The position numbers were made by a program, and so were the translations under genes. This document shows, in pieces, positions 1 to 7,822 of a stretch of 45,066 nucleotides of DNA. The notes beneath the pieces were generated by a model. It saw only the letters and a list, made by a program, of their open reading frames with translations, was not told the DNA's origin and did no database searches. The stretch is from Rhodospirillaceae bacterium (GTDB lineage Bacteria > Pseudomonadota > Alphaproteobacteria > Rhodospirillales > JABHCV01): the NCBI GenBank assembly GCA_014382375.1, contig JACNJU010000092.1, forward strand, positions 1 to 45,066. Reading direction: 5' to 3'. Numbering within the stretch: the stretch's first letter is position 1; every line of letters begins with the position of its first letter.

Positions 1-225
1 CAACAGAAGCAAGAACTGGACGATGCGGTGCGGGCGATAGCGGCTGACCCGTCTGTGGGTGAGGTTAAGACAGGTGATCTGGCAGGGGTGCGGGTATTTA
101 AATTCAATATCAACAAGCGGCTAACATTGCTTGCATATGAACTTCACGAGGCAGAAGGAAACATCAAGCTATTGGCTCTTGGCAGTCACGAGAATTTTTA
201 CCGTGATCTCAAGCGCCGATCTTGA
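1..225 (+). CDS. RelE/ParE-like toxin family protein, 5' partial
   Basis: The reading frame is open from the first base, so the start lies outside the window. The visible 74 residues match the C-terminal half of the RelE/ParE fold: a segment ending GVRVFKF, then a basic beta-strand (INKRLTLLAYEL) and the terminal strand with LLALGSHENFYRDLKRR. Family members are ribonucleases or gyrase inhibitors paired with an antitoxin, and the SHENFYRDL ending is typical of RelE-like proteins. No antitoxin follows: the stop is 3 bases from the end of a convergent gene, so any partner would be upstream. The assignment rests on a short fragment, and a stand-alone RelE-fold protein is possible. Confidence 0.6.
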   Translation, partial: QQKQELDDAVRAIAADPSVGEVKTGDLAGVRVFKFNINKRLTLLAYELHEAEGNIKLLALGSHENFYRDLKRRS

Positions 226-228
226 TCC

Positions 229-1314
229 TTACTGCTCGCCCTCACCACTATCACCGCCAAGGAAGTACTTGTAGACATCAAGCCCGGTCAGGATGACGCC
301 GTCGAAGCCCTGGTAGATGAGGCCATAGATGTAGGAATTGGTGTCACCGAACAGCAGGTTCTGCCATTCCTGCCGCCAGTACTGGACGTAATAACGATCC
401 GGATTATCCCTAAGCGGCGCGGCGATCCAGCTTGGTGATCCTTCGCGCCATCCGTCCTGCCAATAGTAATCGTAGGCCGCCGCCGAGCCGATATCGACGT
501 GGGCAAGAACCAGCCGCTTGGAGCCCAGTTTCTTGTATTTCAGGGTTTCCACCGCCTGTCTGGAAAGCGGGGTACGGCCGTGCATGATGTTGACGGCGAT
601 GATGTCGTAATTGGTGTCGTGTATTTTAAGGGAAAATTCGTCCTGACGACCAAAGCCCGAGGTGTCGCCCAGATAGAGAAAATTCTTCGCATCGGTCATC
701 GAAACAATGCTTTTCGGATTCTCCTGGTATGGATATTCGCGAAATTTCGGAATTGAATTCAATTCCTCGCCCATGGCCCCGGCGGCGAAGGGGGTCAGGT
801 CGAGTTCCTCGTTAAAGGCATAGGATTGATCGGCCTGTTCGGCATTTTCCACATAATCGATAACCATGACGTTGAGGCGGTTCTTCTTGGCCATACGCAC
901 CAGTTGAAGTTTCTTCTCAAGCTGCTCAGGTGGGGTCGGGATGCCGACGGTCTTCTCGCCGTAAAAAAGGCCATCAATCATAATGCCATCGATAGAGCGC
1001 ATATAGGCGCGGGCCGGGAAGGTTTTGGTCTCGTCGATATCGTCAATTTTTTTCAAAAGCTCCGGGCTTCCCTTGGTGATGACGACGAAGTTTGGGCGCT
1101 GGCTGCGGGCGTAGGCAGAGATCTTTTGCACCAGTTCGCGAATCTGCTCACGGAAATCAAGCAGCACGCCTGTTTCCTGGCGTTGAATCTGAACGTCTTC
1201 TTCCGTTGTTCGACCCTGAATGGTTGTTTGCGCAGCCGCAGGGAAGGCGGCCATGGTCAGGACCGTAAGAAGAAACAGTAATACTGATGCGCGTAAAGTC
1301 CCGGGCCGGGTCAT
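229..1314 (-). CDS. Secreted GH114-like TIM-barrel protein (endo-alpha-1,4-polygalactosaminidase-like)
   Basis: This 361-residue protein has a clear signal peptide (hydrophobic run at about residues 10-25 ending FPAAAQ), so it should act outside the cytoplasm. The mature part resembles the TM1410 / GH114 family: an early FVVITKGSPELL strand, IDGIMIDGLFYG, VMVIDYVENAEQ, RLVLAHVDIGSAAAYDYYW, and a final strand YQGFDGVILTGLDVY. In that family the acidic residues at strand ends are thought to be catalytic, with galactosaminoglycan-like polymers as proposed substrates. ATG start with AGGAT about nine bases upstream. It converges on the toxin fragment with a 3-base gap. Its substrate here is unknown, and an extracellular matrix polymer is only a guess. 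Confidence 0.72.
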   Translation of the reverse strand: MTRPGTLRASVLLFLLTVLTMAAFPAAAQTTIQGRTTEEDVQIQRQETGVLLDFREQIRELVQKISAYARSQRPNFVVITKGSPELLKKIDDIDETKTFPARAYMRSIDGIMIDGLFYGEKTVGIPTPPEQLEKKLQLVRMAKKNRLNVMVIDYVENAEQADQSYAFNEELDLTPFAAGAMGEELNSIPKFREYPYQENPKSIVSMTDAKNFLYLGDTSGFGRQDEFSLKIHDTNYDIIAVNIMHGRTPLSRQAVETLKYKKLGSKRLVLAHVDIGSAAAYDYYWQDGWREGSPSWIAAPLRDNPDRYYVQYWRQEWQNLLFGDTNSYIYGLIYQGFDGVILTGLDVYKYFLGGDSGEGEQ

Positions 1315-1373
1315 GCGGTTTATCCTAAAGGGCGAATTAGAGAATCAGTTTTACCACATCGTGTGGCTGCTGA

Positions 1374-2477
1374 TCAAAGTCTGCTGGCGACCTCATCGGC
1401 AATTGCCAGGGATGACGTCAGCCCCGGTGATTCAATTCCGAACAGGTTGATTAAGCCTCTGACGCCATGTACCCCGGTATCCTGAATGATGAAATCGGCG
1501 GTTGGCTCGCCCGGCGCCTGTATCTTGGGGCGAATACCACTGTAGGCGGGGTTGAGGGTGCCATCGGCAAGCCCCGGCCAATAGCGACGGATGGCGGCGT
1601 AGAAACTTTCGGCCCGGTCCGGGTCGACGTTATAGTCGATATCATCAATCCATTGAACGTCGGGACCAAAACGACCCTGACCGCCAAGGTCGCGGGTGTA
1701 ATGGGTGCCAAGGCTGGCCTTGCCGGGCAGCGGATAAATCAGGTGTTTAAAGGGGGCTTTACCGTTAAGAGTGAAATAATTGCCCTTGGCATAGTGCAGG
1801 GGCGGTACCTTTTGGAGGGGGAAACCGTCGATTGATGAAGCGATCTTCTGGGCCCCAAGACCGGCAGCATTGATAACGGTACTGCAATCAAGTGTCATCG
1901 TTCCATCGGCTCCCGAAACATCGAGAGAAACCGCCCCGTCCTTGATTTGCCCACCGGCAACGGTGCTCAAAAAAGCGAAGCTGGCTCCGTGATTTTCCGC
2001 GTCGCCTTGCAAATTCAGCATATAGGAATGGGAATCGAAAATACCGGTCGACGGTGAAAACAAGGCGCCGTGGCAGGTTAATTCCGGCTCCATAGCACGG
2101 GCATCCGCGGCGTTGATCCTTGTCATATCATCGACGCCGTTTATGCGGGCTTTTTCGAGAATATCCTCCAGCGCTTCGGATTCTTCCTCTGTGGTGGCGA
2201 CGATCAGTTTGCCACACCGCTGGTGCTTGATGGCGCGCTCTTGCAGGTAGTCATAAAGCAAGGCTCTGCCGGCGACGCACAGGCGGGCTTTCAGGCTGCC
2301 TTCGGGGTAATAGAGACCGGCGTGGATGACCTCGCTGTTGCGCGCACTGGTGATTGTGCCGATGGCGTCTTCGCGCTCAAGCACGATGACCTCGCGGCCC
2401 TGTATGGCCAACTTTCGGGCAATGGCAAGTCCGACAACACCGGCGCCGATAACGGCGCAATCAACACGTTCGCCCAT
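1374..2477 (-). CDS. FAD-dependent oxidoreductase, L-2-hydroxyglutarate oxidase-like
   Basis: The N-terminus carries the dinucleotide-binding motif VIGAGVVGLAIA (GxGxxG at residues 11-16), followed by an acidic strand end at VLERED and the ARNSEVIHAGLYYP segment typical of the LhgO/L2HGDH branch of the DAO family (COG0579). Members oxidise L-2-hydroxyglutarate to 2-oxoglutarate and pass electrons to quinone or oxygen. The C-terminus has IRPKIQ and the GLINLFGIESPGLTSSLAIA segment that closes the FAD site. I chose the ATG at 2477; a TTG twelve bases upstream is in frame but lies right against the purine-rich stretch. Another 2-hydroxyacid substrate cannot be excluded. Confidence 0.85.
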   Translation of the reverse strand: MGERVDCAVIGAGVVGLAIARKLAIQGREVIVLEREDAIGTITSARNSEVIHAGLYYPEGSLKARLCVAGRALLYDYLQERAIKHQRCGKLIVATTEEESEALEDILEKARINGVDDMTRINAADARAMEPELTCHGALFSPSTGIFDSHSYMLNLQGDAENHGASFAFLSTVAGGQIKDGAVSLDVSGADGTMTLDCSTVINAAGLGAQKIASSIDGFPLQKVPPLHYAKGNYFTLNGKAPFKHLIYPLPGKASLGTHYTRDLGGQGRFGPDVQWIDDIDYNVDPDRAESFYAAIRRYWPGLADGTLNPAYSGIRPKIQAPGEPTADFIIQDTGVHGVRGLINLFGIESPGLTSSLAIADEVASRL

Positions 2478-2611
2478 AGTCTGTTTCAATCCCTGTTATC
2501 TTTCCCGGGCGGAGTGTGACCTTTGCCTATTGCCCGGTCAAGAGAATGGCTCACCGTAACGTGATGATCGTTTGAATTGCCTTAAAGTTGCGGTGAGAGC
2601 ACCTTTATTTG

Positions 2612-3607
2612 ATGAATAAAAACCGTATACCCATTTATATTCTCGCTGCTTTTGTTTTTCTCGGCCTGGCGGACGTCAGGGCCTGGGCAGCATCCTATCC
2701 TGAAAGCTGGGATATGGATTGGTCAAAAACAGATTTCAGCAAGACCAGTATCGACTTGAGTGAAATTTTTTCCGGTGGTCCGGCCAAGGACGGTATTCCG
2801 TCCATTGATCAGCCTTCTTTCCTGCCAGTATCCGAAATTGATGATCTGGGGCCGCAAGAACCGGTCATCGCCTTGCACGTCAATGGTGAGGCCCGGGCCT
2901 ATCCCCTGCGTATTATGATGTGGCATGAAATCGTCAATGACAGCATTGGCGGCGTGCCGGTGACGGTGACCTATTGCCCGCTTTGTAATTCTTCCATCGT
3001 TTTTGAGCGTCAGCTGGACGGCGTGATTCTCGATTTCGGCACCACCGGCAAGCTGCGCAACAGCGATCTGGTGATGTATGACCGGCAAACGGAATCATGG
3101 TGGCAGCAGTTTCTTGGAGAAGCGATTGTCGGTTCGATGACCGGCAAGACCCTGAAGGTGATACCTTCGCGGCTGGAATCCTTCGAGCGTTTCATGAAGC
3201 GCGCACCTTACGGCAAAGTGCTGATTCCGGGTGCCCCTAACATGCGCCATTACGGGGCCAATCCTTATGTCGGTTATGACAGCCGGGATGTGCCTTACGG
3301 TTTCTTCCGCGGTGAATTGCCTGAAGGAATCGATGCCATGGTTCGGGTCATCGTTGTAAATGGCGAGGCATGGAGTCTGCCATTGCTGAGCAAGGCCGGT
3401 GTGATCAATGCCGGGGGTGGCCTGGAAATCAGTTGGCAGGTCGGCCAGAATTCGGCACTGGACAGTAATGTTATCGCCAACGGCCGGGATGTCGGCAATA
3501 TCGTCGTGCGCCAGCGCCAGGGTGATCAATGGCGGGACGTTGCCCACGACATCACCTTCGCCTTCGTCTTCAACGCTTTCCATCCTGGGGGTGTTATCCA
3601 CCAGTAA
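2612..3607 (+). CDS. Exported DUF3179 domain protein
   Basis: Residues about 5-27 form a signal peptide (hydrophobic core ILAAFVFLGL, ending WAAS), so the protein is probably periplasmic. The rest matches DUF3179: FLPVSEIDDLGPQEPVIAL, ARAYPLRIMMWHEIVND, and the signature VTYCPLCNSSIVFER with a Cys-x-x-Cys. A second block, GTTGKLRNSDLVMYDRQTES, is also typical. The biochemical role of the family is unknown; the invariant Cys pair and histidine suggest metal or redox chemistry, which is inference. The ATG at 2612 is preferred over a TTG immediately before it. It is divergent from the flavoprotein gene and tandem with mipZ. Confidence 0.8.
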   Translation: MNKNRIPIYILAAFVFLGLADVRAWAASYPESWDMDWSKTDFSKTSIDLSEIFSGGPAKDGIPSIDQPSFLPVSEIDDLGPQEPVIALHVNGEARAYPLRIMMWHEIVNDSIGGVPVTVTYCPLCNSSIVFERQLDGVILDFGTTGKLRNSDLVMYDRQTESWWQQFLGEAIVGSMTGKTLKVIPSRLESFERFMKRAPYGKVLIPGAPNMRHYGANPYVGYDSRDVPYGFFRGELPEGIDAMVRVIVVNGEAWSLPLLSKAGVINAGGGLEISWQVGQNSALDSNVIANGRDVGNIVVRQRQGDQWRDVAHDITFAFVFNAFHPGGVIHQ

Positions 3608-3692
3608 TACCTCCACAGCGTTTGCCAGTACCTGAATGCGGGACTAAAATTTCAGCATTCCTAGGTGATTCGGCAGGGGCCATGACATCCAT

Positions 3693-4502
3693 ATGACATC
3701 CAAACGCGCACACGTCATCGTTACGGGTAATGAAAAGGGCGGCAGCGGCAAGTCGACGACGGCCATGCATCTGGTCATCGGGCTGCTGCGCGATGAACGC
3801 CGGGTTGCCGCCATTGATCTGGACGCCCGTCAGGGAACCCTGACCAACTACCTTGGCAATCGTCAGCGTTTTATAGATGACAAAGGCATGGCATTGCCGA
3901 TGCCGGAATTCAGGGTCATTAAGCACAGCGCAGAACTCAATCGCGACGCTGCGGAAATCGATGACGAGAAACGCCTGGATGAAACCATTGGCGACCTTTC
4001 GCAAAGCCATGACGTGATCGTTATCGATACCCCCGGTGCGGACAGCATTTTGACCCGGCTCGGCCATTCCTTTGCCGATACCCTGATCACCCCCCTGAAC
4101 GACAGTTTTATCGATCTGGATGTGCTGGCCCGGGTCGACCCGGTCAGCCTGAAAATCCAGAACCCCAGCCATTATTCCGAAATGGTCTGGCAACAGAAGA
4201 TGCGCCGGGCCCAGCGTGATGGCGGGTCTACCGACTGGATTGTCATGCGCAACCGCTTAAGCCATGTGGACGCCCGCAACAAGCGCGAGGTCGAGCGTCT
4301 GCTTGGTGAATTGTCGGCGCGGGTCGGCTTCAGGCAGGTTGCCGGGTTCGGCGAGCGGGTGATCTACCGTGAATTGTTTCTGGCTGGCCTTACCATGATG
4401 GATATCATTGACGTTCTGGGGCCTGAAAGCCTGAATATGTCGCACCTGTCGGCGCGTCAGGAAGTGCGCGGCCTGATTGACGCTATTGGGTTGCCGGGCT
4501 AG
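3693..4502 (+). CDS. mipZ: Division-plane positioning ATPase MipZ
   Basis: A ParA/MinD-type P-loop ATPase. Residues 15-22 give the deviant Walker A KGGSGKST, with the signature lysine before the Gly pair; VAAIDLDARQGTL is the switch strand, and VIVIDTPGADS at about 108 is the Walker B region. In Caulobacter, MipZ binds ParB at the poles and its ATP-bound dimer inhibits FtsZ, placing the Z ring at midcell. At 269 residues the length is normal. An ATG at 3682 is out of frame and closes at once, so 3693 is the start. Neither parB nor ftsZ is nearby. The stop overlaps the stop of the convergent small gene (CTAG). Confidence 0.9.
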   Translation: MTSKRAHVIVTGNEKGGSGKSTTAMHLVIGLLRDERRVAAIDLDARQGTLTNYLGNRQRFIDDKGMALPMPEFRVIKHSAELNRDAAEIDDEKRLDETIGDLSQSHDVIVIDTPGADSILTRLGHSFADTLITPLNDSFIDLDVLARVDPVSLKIQNPSHYSEMVWQQKMRRAQRDGGSTDWIVMRNRLSHVDARNKREVERLLGELSARVGFRQVAGFGERVIYRELFLAGLTMMDIIDVLGPESLNMSHLSARQEVRGLIDAIGLPG

Positions 4503-4678
4503 ATGATTTCGATAGGGGTGGTCTCGCCAAAGCCGTCTTTAATCAAATATGTGGCGTGACAGATCATGCTTTGATCTTCCCTGCCTTTGATAAAAAAGAC
4601 GTGCCTGCCGCGTGCGCGCTCGCAGGTGACGAAATTATGCAGGCCATATCTGACCAGAAAGTTTTGTTCTTTATTCAT
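4499..4678 (-). CDS. Small conserved-looking protein of unknown function
   Basis: A 59-residue protein beginning MNKEQNFLVRYGL. I chose this start because AAGGAA lies seven bases upstream; the frame stays open for 18 more codons to 4732 but without such a site. The sequence has two cysteines and alternating hydrophobic and charged residues (HNFVTCERARGRHVFFIKG, then MICHATYLIKDG), which suggests a small beta-rich fold rather than random translation. No signal peptide or membrane segment is visible. I do not recognise a family. It is convergent with mipZ and shares the four bases of both stop codons. Confidence 0.55.
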   Translation of the reverse strand: MNKEQNFLVRYGLHNFVTCERARGRHVFFIKGREDQSMICHATYLIKDGFGETTPIEII

Positions 4679-4835
4679 TGGTATTTCCTTAGTGTCTTCA
4701 AGTGCTCCTGTAACCGGCGCTTTGAGCGCCATGATAGGGAGCGAATGTTAAATATTGGTGAAATTGGATAAGCAGAAACGGCCAAAGGCTGCGAGGCAAG
4801 TCGCGCCGGATACCATCTGCTGAAAAATGAGAGGT

Positions 4836-4884
4836 CGAAGAAATGACCATTGACGGTCAGCCTACTTTCTTCGTGTCGTTTTTT
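4836..4884 (+). terminator. Possible stem-loop terminator
   Basis: An outer stem CGAAGAAA / TTTCTTCG (4836-4843 with 4866-4873) encloses TGACC / GGTCA, with a 6-base bulge on the 3' side. Five bases later there are six T residues (4879-4884). It would work on the plus strand, but mipZ, the nearest plus-strand gene, ends more than 300 bases upstream, so its user is unclear. On the minus strand a weaker T-run also follows it. Confidence 0.3.
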
Positions 4885-4923
4885 AGTGTCGCAGGTCTTG
4901 GGTCTTAAACTTGGATGCGAAGT

Positions 4924-4953
4924 GCCCGCCACTGACCTATGTCAGAAGCGGGC
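4924..4953 (-). terminator. Hairpin just downstream of the cold-shock gene
   Basis: GCCCGC and CTGAC pair with GTCAG and GCGGGC around a CTAT loop, with one 2x2 internal mismatch. It starts 11 bases past the stop of the cold-shock gene. No U-tract follows on the minus strand, so it may be a 3' stabilising hairpin or a Rho-assisted end rather than a classic intrinsic terminator. Confidence 0.4.
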
Positions 4954-4964
4954 GCTTTACAGAA

Positions 4965-5174
4965 CTATTCGACGATCGACAGGTTCTCGGCGGAAGATTT
5001 GCCGTTCTGTCCAGGCTGAAGTTCATAAGAAACCTTCTGCCCTTCGTTGAGCGAGCTCAGTCCGGCGCGTTCGACGGCCGAAATATGAACAAAAGCGTCG
5101 CTGGAACCGTCTTCGGGTTCGATAAAGCCATAACCCTTGGTCGGGTTAAACCATTTTACAGTACCGGTAGTCAT
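4965..5174 (-). CDS. Cold-shock domain protein (CspA family)
   Basis: A 69-residue single cold-shock domain, the usual length. Both RNA-binding motifs are visible: RNP1 as KGYGFIEP (about residues 13-20) and RNP2 as DAFVHISAV (about 26-34), with TGTVKWFNPTKG at the N-terminus and VSYELQPGQNGK before the end. Such proteins bind single-stranded RNA or DNA and melt structure to aid translation and transcription. The start has GAGGAT eight bases upstream. The upstream region carries a perfect 7+7 inverted repeat (5211-5227) and a T-run, fitting a regulated leader. Which csp paralogue it is, and whether it is cold-induced, cannot be read from this sequence. Confidence 0.93.
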   Translation of the reverse strand: MTTGTVKWFNPTKGYGFIEPEDGSSDAFVHISAVERAGLSSLNEGQKVSYELQPGQNGKSSAENLSIVE

Positions 5175-5210
5175 TGTCAGTATCCTCTAACAGGTAGATA
5201 TTTTTTTGCG

Positions 5211-5227
5211 TTTCACACCATGTGAAA
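5211..5227. promoter_or_regulatory. Perfect inverted repeat upstream of the cold-shock gene
   Basis: TTTCACA-cca-TGTGAAA, a 7+7 dyad with a 3-base centre, located 37 bases before the cold-shock ATG. Its symmetry and position fit a repressor operator or a leader hairpin. The binding protein, if any, is unknown. Confidence 0.4.
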
Positions 5228-5404
5228 TCACGATCGATTTAGCGTTAACACTGTCAGGAGGTAACCAAGTTAATCGGCGTACCGGTTGTTTAGGCAGCCA
5301 AACAAATGTAACACGCGCGCAATATGTAACAAATCATTCCAAGAAGTCAATGACTTGTAGGCGTCAAGACTGTAATTTCTTTATCTTCATACTAGAGGAG
5401 CGGC

Positions 5405-6121
5405 ATGGCTGATAACGACGGTAACCTTCCCAGCAAGAAATCATCGCCCGGCGATGTCGAGGCGTTTCTGGAAAAGGTCGCGCGCACCCGACCACCAAAA
5501 ACGCCTGGCAAGCGGGGGCGCCTGATTTTTGGCATGGACGCAACGGCCAGTCGGCAACCCATGTGGGACCGGGCGGCGCAAATTCAGGGCGAGATGTTTA
5601 GCGAAACGGCGGCCCTCGGGGGTCTTGATCTGCAATTGGCTTATTATCGGGGGTTCGGCGAGTTTAAAGCATCGAACTGGCTTGGTGATGGCGACAAACT
5701 GCTAAGATTGATGAGCACGGTTTTTTGCCTGGCCGGGGAAACCCAGATTCGAAAATTGCTGAACCACGCGATCAATGAAACCAAAAAGGAAAAAGTAAAC
5801 GCCCTGGTATTTATTGGTGACTGCGTCGAGGAAGATGTCGATAAACTGGGTGCTTTGGCGGGCGAACTGGGCATTCTCGGGCTTCCGGTTTTTATGTTCC
5901 AGGAAGGCGATGACCCGGTTGCCACGTTTGCTTTCGGGCAGATCGCCAAATTGACCGGCGGGGCCTGTTGCCGCTTTGATGCCACAAGCGCCCATGTGTT
6001 GCGTGACTTACTGAGCGCCGTCGCCGTCTTCGCTGCCGGTGGCCGCCCGGCTCTTGAAGATCTAGGGAGCAAGCGCGGCGGTGAAGTTCTGAAGCTGGCC
6101 AACATGATGAAGGGTAAATAG
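5405..6121 (+). CDS. VWA-domain protein, partner of a membrane J-protein
   Basis: A 238-residue cytoplasmic protein with a von Willebrand A-like fold. Residues 41-49 read IFGMDATAS, a DxTxS variant of the metal-ion-dependent adhesion site (usual DxSxS), and NALVFIGDCVEED and LPVFMFQEGDDP are further beta-strands of the fold. No signal peptide is seen; the N-terminus is polar and basic. GAGGAG lies just before the ATG. The next gene begins two bases after its stop and encodes a membrane-anchored J-domain protein, so the two are probably cotranscribed and may work together in protein assembly or quality control. No enzymatic motif is visible and the function is unknown. Confidence 0.75.
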   Translation: MADNDGNLPSKKSSPGDVEAFLEKVARTRPPKTPGKRGRLIFGMDATASRQPMWDRAAQIQGEMFSETAALGGLDLQLAYYRGFGEFKASNWLGDGDKLLRLMSTVFCLAGETQIRKLLNHAINETKKEKVNALVFIGDCVEEDVDKLGALAGELGILGLPVFMFQEGDDPVATFAFGQIAKLTGGACCRFDATSAHVLRDLLSAVAVFAAGGRPALEDLGSKRGGEVLKLANMMKGK

Positions 6122-6123
6122 AG

Positions 6124-6834
6124 GTGCTGCCATATTTTATTCTCGGTATTGCGTTGCTGACAGGTTTGCTTCTGTCCATGCGTTGGTATGTGAGCGCCGA
6201 TCCGAAGACGCTGGTCAAGGTTCTGAAATGGCTGTCGCTGGGACTTATCATTGTAATTGGCCTTTTCCTTGCCCTGACCGGGCGTCTTGCCTGGGCCTTC
6301 ATTACCCTGCCGGTGTTGCTCGGCTGGATAATGCGTTTTCGCTCGGCGGCGACAATGTTCAAGAACTTTTCCCGCATGACCGCAGGGGCACAGCAATCAG
6401 GTGCATCGGAAGTCGAAACCCGTTTCCTGCGTATGAACCTCGACCATGCCAGCGGCACCATGGATGGTGAAATTCTGGAGGGCCACCATAAGGGGCGGCT
6501 TTTAAGCGAGGTAGGTCAACACGCGGTTGTCGGCTTGCTTAAGGTTTGCTGGAGTGAGGATGAACAGTCGGCGCAAATTCTTGAAGCCTATCTGGATCGC
6601 TATTATCCGAATTGGCGGATCGGGGCAGAGAAAAAAACCGCGTCGAATAAGTCTTTCAAGGACGAAATGGATCGCAGCGAGGCCTTTGAGATTCTCGGTT
6701 TATCCGAAGAGGCAAGCGATGAGCAGATAAAAGAGGCTTATCACAGGCTGATTGCAGGGCTTCATCCAGATCATGGCGGGTCCACCTATTTGGCCGCAAA
6801 AATCAACCGTGCAAAGGACGTGTTGCTTTCCTGA
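6124..6834 (+). CDS. Membrane-anchored J-domain (DnaJ-like) protein
   Basis: A 236-residue protein starting with GTG two bases after the previous stop. Residues 1-19 and about 37-70 are hydrophobic and give two or three membrane segments. A soluble middle region follows (about 80-175), then a C-terminal J domain from about residue 186 (FEILGLSEEASDEQIKEAYH) with the HPD signature at 214-216, directly followed by HGGS as in Tim14/Pam18-type J proteins. It lacks the Gly-rich and zinc domains of true DnaJ. Its likely role is to recruit a DnaK-type Hsp70 to the inner membrane. An ATG at 6178 is an alternative start but would remove the first membrane segment. Confidence 0.8.
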   Translation: MLPYFILGIALLTGLLLSMRWYVSADPKTLVKVLKWLSLGLIIVIGLFLALTGRLAWAFITLPVLLGWIMRFRSAATMFKNFSRMTAGAQQSGASEVETRFLRMNLDHASGTMDGEILEGHHKGRLLSEVGQHAVVGLLKVCWSEDEQSAQILEAYLDRYYPNWRIGAEKKTASNKSFKDEMDRSEAFEILGLSEEASDEQIKEAYHRLIAGLHPDHGGSTYLAAKINRAKDVLLS

Positions 6835-6928
6835 TGGATGCGCAAGGTTGCAGCGGCCTTATTGGTGTGGCACAAAGGCCGCGCATTCGCTCGTGTTAGT
6901 GATTCTTAGTGTTCCGAGGAATTCTTTT

Positions 6929-7822
6929 ATGGTCAAGCCTGTAAGAAAAGCGGTCTTTCCCGTCGCCGGTCTGGGTACGCGGTTTTTGCCTGCGACCAAG
7001 GCCATGCCAAAGGAAATGCTGCCGGTCGTCGACAAGCCGTTGATCCAGTACGCGGTCGAAGAGGCACGTGACGCCGGAATCGAGGAAATCATCTTCGTCA
7101 CTGGCCGTGGCAAGGCGGTTTTGCTCGATCACTTTGATCATAGCTTCGAGCTTGAAGAAATTCTTAAATTGCACGGCAAGACCGAAGCGCTGTCACAGGT
7201 GCAGGACGTGATGTCCAGGCCGGGGCAGATTTCATCGACCCGCCAGCAGCGCCCGCTTGGGCTTGGCCACGCCGTCTGGTGTGCCCGTCACTTTATTGCG
7301 GATGAGCCGTTTGCGGTGCTACTGGCTGACGATCTGATTAAGGCCGACCCGGGTTGCCTGAAACAAATGATGGATGTTTATAATGACACCGGCGGCAATG
7401 TCGTCGCCAGCATTGAAGTACCCCCTGAACATACCGCTCGCTATGGTATTCTGGATGTTGTGGAAGACGATGGCCGGCTGGCCCGCGCCAGGGGCCTGGT
7501 TGAAAAACCTGAACCCGATAAAGCGCCGTCCAATCTTTGCATCATCGGCCGCTATATCCTGCAACCGGAAGTTTTTGAACACCTGGAGCGACAGGAGCAA
7601 GGGGCAGGGGGTGAAATTCAACTGACCGACGCCCTGGCCAAAACCATCGACAGCATTCCTTTCCATGGTCTTCGTTTCAAGGGAGAGCGTTTTGATTGCG
7701 GTGATAAACTCGGCTTTATGGAAGCCAATGTCGCTTTCGCCCTGGCCCGCGATGATCTCAAAGAAGGGATGACCCAGATGCTAAAAAAGTACGTGTCGTC
7801 CTTTTATGATAGGGGATACTAA
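6929..7822 (+). CDS. galU: UTP-glucose-1-phosphate uridylyltransferase
   Basis: Makes UDP-glucose from UTP and glucose-1-phosphate. The N-terminal nucleotide-binding loop is intact (VFPVAGLGTRFLPATKAMPK), followed by EMLPVVDKPLIQYAVEEA, the strand FAVLLADDL and the sugar-site segments LVEKPEP and GEIQLTDALA. At 297 residues the length is standard. The frame is open upstream to 6752, but that stretch overlaps the J-protein gene and has no homology-like sequence; the ATG at 6929 has GAGGA eight bases before it. Its stop abuts the ATG of ugd, so galU, ugd and manB form a sugar-nucleotide operon. Confidence 0.95.
   Translation: MVKPVRKAVFPVAGLGTRFLPATKAMPKEMLPVVDKPLIQYAVEEARDAGIEEIIFVTGRGKAVLLDHFDHSFELEEILKLHGKTEALSQVQDVMSRPGQISSTRQQRPLGLGHAVWCARHFIADEPFAVLLADDLIKADPGCLKQMMDVYNDTGGNVVASIEVPPEHTARYGILDVVEDDGRLARARGLVEKPEPDKAPSNLCIIGRYILQPEVFEHLERQEQGAGGEIQLTDALAKTIDSIPFHGLRFKGERFDCGDKLGFMEANVAFALARDDLKEGMTQMLKKYVSSFYDRGY

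Noticed and set aside
5206-5412. 68-codon plus-strand frame upstream of the VWA gene
   Set aside because: It lies over the csp leader, overlaps the VWA start in another frame and has no ribosome site at its own start.
6752-6928. N-terminal extension of GalU by 59 codons
   Set aside because: The extension overlaps the J-domain gene in another frame, has no GalU-like sequence, and the internal ATG at 6929 has a good ribosome site and gives the normal length.
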